From the NCBI RefSeq assembly GCF_027244095.1, contig NC_069658.1, positions 51,633,001-51,697,000 of the forward strand: DNA of 64,000 nucleotides, read 5' to 3'. This document shows, one piece after another, positions 58,034 to 64,000 of this stretch. This DNA comes from Hemicordylus capensis (Eukaryota; Chordata; Lepidosauria; Squamata; Cordylidae). Numbering within the stretch: position 1 is the first letter of the stretch; each line of letters opens with the position of its first letter. Both the position numbers and the translations under genes were made by a program. The notes beneath the pieces are model-generated. The model saw only the letters and a list, made by a program, of their open reading frames with translations, had not been told where the DNA came from and did not search any database.

Positions 58034-61000
58034 CTAGAAAACCAAAATACAATATAGATATGCATTATTTAATAAGCTTTATTGTGGGTTAAGATAACCT
58101 ACATTAACAACACACACACACACACAGCTTGTAAAAGTAGCATGAGCTGCTGTCGTATAATTACAGATATTTGTATGTTACCTCAGGTATATGTGCACTC
58201 CTCAAACACAGGTGGTCAAATATTATGCTATTGTAAATTTGGAATAACTCCTCTAAGGTCAAGTTCCCATGAATGGTCACTTCAATTTGACAGATTCTTT
58301 AACTTTTGCTCTCACTGATGCATATGAACTGGGAGCATATGGCAGTTCTTAAAAATAGACGCACGTGGCAATTTCCAGCTTGTGCTGAGTAGTTTACATG
58401 CAGGGTTAGGGTGAGTTTATAGCAGCATGTAAGCAGTCCGATTCTCCTTATGACATCTACAGCCCATTAAGAATTCACTGAAAGCTTGGCATTACTGCCA
58501 GTCACCACATAGATCCATTTTCTCTGTATGGATCCTCAGAGAGGAGTTAAAAGAGAGGACAGAGCAGGAGTATTTAAGAGTAACATAATATGTACCCCTA
58601 GTTTGCTCATGTGATTGTTAGCAGATCTCACACCATGCTTTCCCATAGTGTTTCTATCCACTTTGATTCAGCAAAGGTGAAATGAATGTGTGGAAGCATG
58701 CATTGCCCATACATCAATGCTTGGAACTACGCAGGGATGTGGTATTGCAAGTGTGGTTTCCATCACTGAATTCCAGACTCTATCACTCAGGGGCTATTTC
58801 TGTATGCTGAATCGTGAAGGGTATACACTGCATGAAACAAATGGATAGCAGAGAAGGCATCAAAAACTTGTCGGGGGCAGAGCTAAATCTAGCCCCTAAT
58901 CCACTCCTCCTCCTTCTCTTACTGAAATGTCTTCACATGACTTGAAAGAATAGGATGTTTCTTGTGCAACTTCTGTACCTAATGACCTGGTTCAGACATC
59001 ACATAGAACCACAGTTAAATGCTTAATTCTGCTTGACATTCCTGAACCTCAGGAGTGCACATCCCCCCTCCCCTGTCTTCATGAGCGTCCAAGGAATTGT
59101 ACTTCCAATTTAGCTTCAAAACAAACCAAGGTTTGTTTAGGTTTGAAACAAACATTTGAACTGATCTTGGTTTCTTCTGACCAACTTCCCTAAAATAAAC
59201 TAAGATATTATATGCACTTCAAACCTTGTCTCATACCTCAGTTTATGTCAGATATAACTTTCCCTACACCAACTTTAGGGAAGTTGGTTACACTAAACCA
59301 AGACTGGTCAATTTGGGTGTCATGACTGATCTTAGTTTATTTCTAACCAAAATCAGAAGCAGACTCTTTTAAAGGCTTGCACAGGCAGAAGATGGGGAGT
59401 GTGCATTTCCAAAGCTCATGGACATGGCGCAATCTGAGCTTTAATCATGGTTCTGTGTGACATCTGAACTAGTTAGATGTCCAACTACAGGTGAAACTCG
59501 GAAAATTAGAATATCGTGCAAAAGTCCATTAATTTCAGTAATGCAAATTAAAAGGTGAAACTGATATATGAGACAGACGCATTACATGCAAAGCGAGATA
59601 AGTCAAGCCTTAATTTGTTATAATTGTGATGATCATGGCGTACAGCCCATGAAAACCCCAAATCCACAATCCCAGAAAATTAGAATATTACATGGAACCA
59701 AGAAGACAAGGATTGAAGAATAGAATATCGGACCTCTGAAAAGTATACAGTGTACTGTGCTTGATTGGCCAGCAAACTCGCCTGACCTGACCCCATAGAG
59801 AATCTATGGGGCATTGCCAAGAGAAGGATGAGAGACATGAGACCAAACAATGCAGAATTGCTGAAGGCCGCTAATGAAGCATCCTGGTCTTCCATAACAC
59901 CTCATCAGTGCCACAGGCTGATAGCATCCATGCCACGCCGCATTGAGGCAGTAATTGCTGCAAAAGGGGCCCAAACCAAGTACTGAATACATATGCATGC
60001 TTATACTTTTCAGAGGTCCGATATTGTTCTATTCTTCAATCCTTGTCTTCCTGGTTCCATGTAATATTCTAATTTTCTGAGATTGTGGATTTGGGGTTTT
60101 CATGAGCTGTACGCCATGATCATCATAATTATAACAAATTAAGGCTTGACTTATCTCGCTTTGCATGTAATGCGTCTGTCTCATATATCAGTTTCACCTT
60201 TTAATTTGCATTACTGAAATTAATGGACTTTTACACGATATTCTAATTTTCCGAGTTTCACCTGTAGTTAGAGGAGACATCATCATGTCAGATGATGAAA
60301 TCTGACTAGTTAGATGAGTTCCACAATTAGTGTGGAACTCATCCTCTTAACAAAAGGTACCAGGCACCGGCTCACATACTCCACAGAGAAACACTGATGG
60401 GTAAGAGAGGTGCCTGCAATGTTGCAAGGCTCTCCAAAGCACGTCAGCATTGCGTAATACTGGGAATTGTGCAATCACTGTTGGGACACTATGCAATTAT
60501 AATGGAAGTAATGTTGCAACTGTGCTTAATAGGCACAAAGCAGCCTGCCTCTGCAGCAGTGCTGGCTGATGTGCTTTAGAAAGCCTTGCAGCAGTATGGG
60601 TGCCTCTCTTGCCTGTCAGTGTTTCTTTGAGGAAAATGTGAGTTCCTGTTTAGTTCCTGTGAATATGAAAAACAGAAAAGACTGATTTGTGGCATTTGTA
60701 AGCAAAAGTCCAAGCAAGCAGCCTCCTCTCCTCAATCCCTGCTCCCTGTAAAAATGTTTCAGGGTTTGCAAGGATCAGACTAGGTCACTCCGAAAGTGAC
60801 CCTTTCAAAGGATTTGACCAAATATCTTGGGCCACCCCTGGGTTGGCCACTGTAGGAAACAGGATTTTGGAGAAGGTAGGCTTTTGAGCTGATCAACCAG
60901 GGCTCTTCTTATATTCTTAATTTGCAATGCCCTGATCAAGGTTAGCACTTTAGTAGTCGTTTTATACACATGCCACCAGTGCGGTCCAAATAATATTGTG

Positions 61001-63884
61001 ATGGCTAGACAGTGAGGCATCTTTGATTAACTATAACTAGATTATGGACAAATACATTCAAGATAACTAAAAATGGAATAGTTAAACCATTTTGCAAAGA
61101 AAGACAGTGGGGAAATAACTGAACTGTTAAAGATTTTTTTTTCCTGAACATTCGTTACGGAAGTGAAATAAAAAAGTTTAAAATTCTCCAAGGATCTGAT
61201 CCTTAAAGTCCTTCTCATGTGCCAAAGCAGACGTAAAGCCAACTTCCATAGCTACTTAAGAGTAACCTAACAATTTTATGGGATTAACCATTATACAACT
61301 TCATCTGAGCTAATACACCAGAATGTTATTTATTATGGCGAAATGACAGGGTCAGGCCAGATATAAGACACTAGTAGGTGGGGTTTGTTGTTGACCAGCA
61401 AAGTAATTTCACATTTTTAAAACGTATTTACAGCTTTCCCCCAGCATATTCCAGTGTAAAAAGTAGTGCATTCAGCTGTGTTTAAGTGGCAGGATTGTTT
61501 ATGCAAAATTTGGTATCTATAGGTAATTGAGAAGTGTGACTTTGTGGATTTGTTCGTACAAAAGACATTCTTCAAAATATATAATAGTCTGAAATGTGTA
61601 CCATGTCAGCGTCAAACATTATTCATTTTAGTGAAAAATTACCATATATGGTAAATTTTAATCACAGTAAATTTGAATCTGAAAAAGGTCTTTGACTTCT
61701 TTGGGGCATTATGTCATTTTTGAATGACTGATCTGATCAATGAGTGTTAAACATCTGTTTAGAGCAATTAAAGATAAAAGCTGATGATTATATTCAGCAT
61801 TTCTTTTTAAAAATACCCCAAAAATTAAACATTTCTCCCAGCATATTCGGGTGTAAAAAGTAGTTCATTTAGCTAATTTTAGTGGCAGGACTGTGTATGC
61901 AAAATTTAGCATCTGTAGGTAATCAGAAAGTATGACTTCCGGTTACACAAACAAACCCACAAACTCTTCAAAATATTTAATAGATAGTTGCTGGATTTTG
62001 GAAAGTTTTCTCATGTACCGGAGACAGCAGTGACTAGCACCTAAGGCAAGAGTGCACACCTGAAACGCCCCAGTGGGTCAGAACCAACCATGACTTGATG
62101 TTCAGAGGCTGAGGTCAATTTTAAGCCTCTTACATTAAAATTAATTATTTAAAATATTAATGAACGCAGTTATTCGTTACTGGTGGATCTTTTCCCCCTG
62201 TCAAGGGACCCACAATTTTAACCAAGGATAGTGGTTAGAAAATAGACCCAGTGGGGTACCTGGAGTGCATTCCGGCCTCAAACAAAGGCCTTGATAAACT
62301 CTGCTCTGTTGCTGATACCATTGCTGCCTCCACAGCAGTGCATCTTTCTGGCATCATCTCTTCTATTCAAGCATCCCACAGAAAAGGCCTTTGTGGGTGG
62401 CCTGAATTAAAATTAAGCTGTACAAATGTGTTCCTGGAGGAAAATTGTGGTAGTGAGTGACAGAGAGGGGTGGGTGAGAAAGTCACTGCTACAGTCACAG
62501 CAGCAGCAAGTGGGCAGAGCACAGAGAGGCCAACAAGGGCAGAGGGCCACTTGAGAGCAGATGCCCTCTGGTGGTAAGGGGAAGAGAAAGAGGGATGAGG
62601 CATGGTGTCAGTAGCCTTCAGCCCAGGGAGATAGCAAAGTGGACAGGTGGCATCTCTTCTTAAGGGGCCAGCTGCATTGAGCACTGCTGCTTGTGAGGAG
62701 GACAGGCTAAGAACTCTTCATGGCTCCCGCTGTTGCTGTACAATATTCCTACATGTGGGCCAACACAAAGGTCTCTGCAGGCCAGATTTGGCTTCCGGGC
62801 CTTATGTTGTACAGGCCTGACCTAAGGGTTGAGGGAAGGTGATCTCAGGATTTAAAAATTAACTCACGTATCTCCAACAAGCCTTCACTGCTCAAACACT
62901 CATTAAACTCCAACTGTCGGAGATTTGGAAAATGAATGCATTGCTGAACAATCCGTTTAGCTGCATAACGTATTCCTTCTCCAATAGGTAGAACAAGCTC
63001 CTCCAAATGCACAAGATGACTCAATGCTTTTGCTGCAAAACAAAAACAAGAGGATTACATAAATCTATTTAATTTTATCATTAATTTATTGTTCATAATA
63101 TAGACTTAAATATAAAAGCCTAGCTCATCCTGATTCCTGAAAGCGTAGGATAGATAATTAAAAGTTGCATTTAAAATGTCCTATACACACTCATTAAAAT
63201 AGCTGAAAAATCACAAGTGCTAAAATCAGTGCACTACATTTCTAGCCAACCTGTAATTAAAAACAACAGCAACAACAGTCTTACAAATGTAACTCCTGTC
63301 CATGGAGATTTTAAAAAATTATTTTAAAGGAATCAGCATGGAGGTTTGAGGAGAAAAGTGAGAGGGGACTGAGGGGATTTACAAAGAGTGAAAGGGGAAA
63401 GGATAAAGCCTGGCCACAATGCTGATAATATGGGTCAACTAACTGCACATCAAACATGTGATTGAACTCTGGCACAGTGCATATCACTCAGTTATACCTT
63501 GGCACTCATTTGCTGTACAACCAACTCGTGAACTGGTATTTAAATGCACTTATTACAGGTCTTACTTTCTAGGTTATTAGGATGCCATCAAATGGATACC
63601 CCAAAAGACCATAATACATGATACACAGTCAGATTAACATTAAAATCTCAAGAGACACTAGTCGTATAACTCTGATGGTATAAGAACAAGCAGTTCTGTT
63701 CTTGGATAACTGGACACTGATCCTGTTAATAGATTGCACATACAGTGCGCCAATTACTTTAGATGAAATTTTTAGAGAATGGAAAGGTAAAACATACTCA
63801 GTGATGTGCAGGCTTCCTTGTCAGTGAACTTTAGCCGTGTGAGATTCAGTACCTTTAGCCCTGTAAAATTTGGCAAAGCAGCAG
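57669..63884 (-). CDS. NAIP: NAIP gene 2, 3' end only (last three coding exons)
   Basis: Exons 63884-63798, 63032-62868 and 58033-57669 correspond one to one with gene 1 exons 12-14. They have identical lengths (87, 165, 365 nt), identical phases and an open frame to the stop. The remaining exons must lie beyond the right edge. Introns and 3' flank are also homologous to gene 1. Its encoded C-terminus is clearly a separate paralog, with many substitutions in the LRR faces (for example [10 protein letters not shown] against [10 protein letters not shown], and LYMMDFDRLF against [10 protein letters not shown]). Whether the whole gene is intact cannot be judged here. Confidence 0.9.
58987..59472. 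mobile_element. MITE-like element shared with gene 1
   Basis: Paralogous copy of 2655-3103: CTGGTTCAGACATCACATAG at left, GGTTCTGTGTGACATCTGAA at right, with the same neighbouring sequence. Inherited through the NAIP duplication. Confidence 0.72.
59488..60264 (+). mobile_element. Tc1/mariner element, internally deleted, long inverted ends
   Basis: 777 bp flanked by TA. The ends start CAGGTGAAACTCGGAAAATT and mirror each other for over 200 bp. Between them is the transposase C-terminal remnant LDWPANSPDLTP, a stop, then ENLWG-like sequence and SITPHQCHRLIASMPRRIEA, the region of the last DDE carboxylate. The N-terminal and most catalytic parts are missing. It is absent from the paralogous place in gene 1 (near 3105). 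Confidence 0.92.
61380..61995. repeat. unclassified two-unit repeat, private to gene 2 side
   Basis: Two units with CAGCATATTC(C/G)(A/G)GTGTAAA and TATGCAAAATTTGGTATCTA-like motifs, matching 33490-34180. Gene 1 lacks it at the paralogous point (near 4160), where flanking sequence is continuous. Confidence 0.7.
62050..62825. mobile_element. insertion private to gene 2, unclassified
   Basis: The sequence around CAGCAGTGACT..GGTGTGAGGGAAGGTG in gene 1 (4190-4220) is interrupted here. CCTAAGG flanks both sides (about 62041 and 62821) as a probable target duplication. The right end reads inward as CAGGCCTGTACAACATAAGG, a hAT-like terminus. The left end does not clearly match it. Confidence 0.5.
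62868..63032 (-). CDS. NAIP: NAIP gene 2 LRR exon (second from last)
   Basis: 165 nt reading LSHLVHLEELVLPIGEGI and [20 protein letters not shown]. Acceptor TTTTGCAG, donor ATAC/GTGAG. Counterpart of gene 1 exon at 4248-4412. Confidence 0.92.
63040..63790. other. NAIP gene 2 intron homologous to gene 1 intron 12
   Basis: Unique-type intron sequence that matches gene 1 at about 4420-4690 and 5235-5720 (for example AACTCGTGAACTGGTATTTA). It lacks the three-unit tandem repeat found at 4740-5215 in gene 1. Confidence 0.6.
63798..63884 (-). CDS. NAIP: NAIP gene 2 LRR exon (third from last)
   Basis: 87 nt reading AALPNFTGLKVLNLTRLKF and TDKEACTSL. Acceptor TTTTGTAG, donor CTGA/GTATG. Counterpart of gene 1 exon at 5727-5813. 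Confidence 0.9.
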
Positions 63885-64000
63885 CTACAAAAGAGATAAA
63901 TATAAATAAGCTTTAAAGAAGAGAATACAAATACTATGACAAATACTTACTGTATATGCCACTTTTCAACAAAAGTTCCCAAAGTGGTTAAGGAAGGCAG

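Overview
The window is vertebrate nuclear DNA. It has split exons with GT..AG introns, about 40% GC, microsatellites and a dense layer of transposable elements. The repeat mix is BovB-type RTE, L2 and CR1-like LINEs, tRNA-headed SINEs, hAT MITEs, Tc1/mariner and Helitron-like ends. This points to a squamate reptile, most likely a lizard; I cannot name the species.

The host content is one gene family, NAIP (NLR family apoptosis inhibitory protein), all on the minus strand. Gene 1 can be assembled completely from its start at 46069 to its stop at 1109. It has 14 coding exons with consistent splice phases and encodes about 1387 residues: BIR1, BIR2, BIR3, NACHT/helical region, then leucine-rich repeats. 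Mammalian NAIPs bind bacterial flagellin or type III secretion rod/needle proteins and nucleate NLRC4 inflammasomes. The lizard protein keeps the BIR zinc ligands, Walker A and Walker B. A possible non-coding first exon with a promoter-like stretch lies near 47586-47790.

Gene 2 is a second NAIP further upstream on the same strand. Only its last three coding exons (63884-63798, 63032-62868, 58033-57669) are inside the window, and they are open and in phase. A third copy of the terminal exon (53378-53025) stands alone between the genes and is broken. So the window holds a tandem NAIP array: gene 2 3' end, orphan exon, then complete gene 1. Introns and 3' flanks of genes 1 and 2 are also homologous. 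Insertions shared or private between copies give a relative order of events.

The rest is introns and intergenic DNA filled with mobile elements, several nested with readable target-site duplications. Examples are a hAT element inside a tRNA SINE (11053-12331), a MITE split by BovB (12484-13232), and a BovB copy holding a SINE, another LINE and a hAT MITE (38735-41946). A Helitron-like element holds tandem repeats and a SINE (35337-36765), and a GC-rich palindromic segment ends in a Helitron-like terminus (54643-55497). A SINE family with a 5S rRNA-like module shares its body with a purely tRNA-headed SINE. No other host gene, tRNA gene or rRNA gene was recognised.
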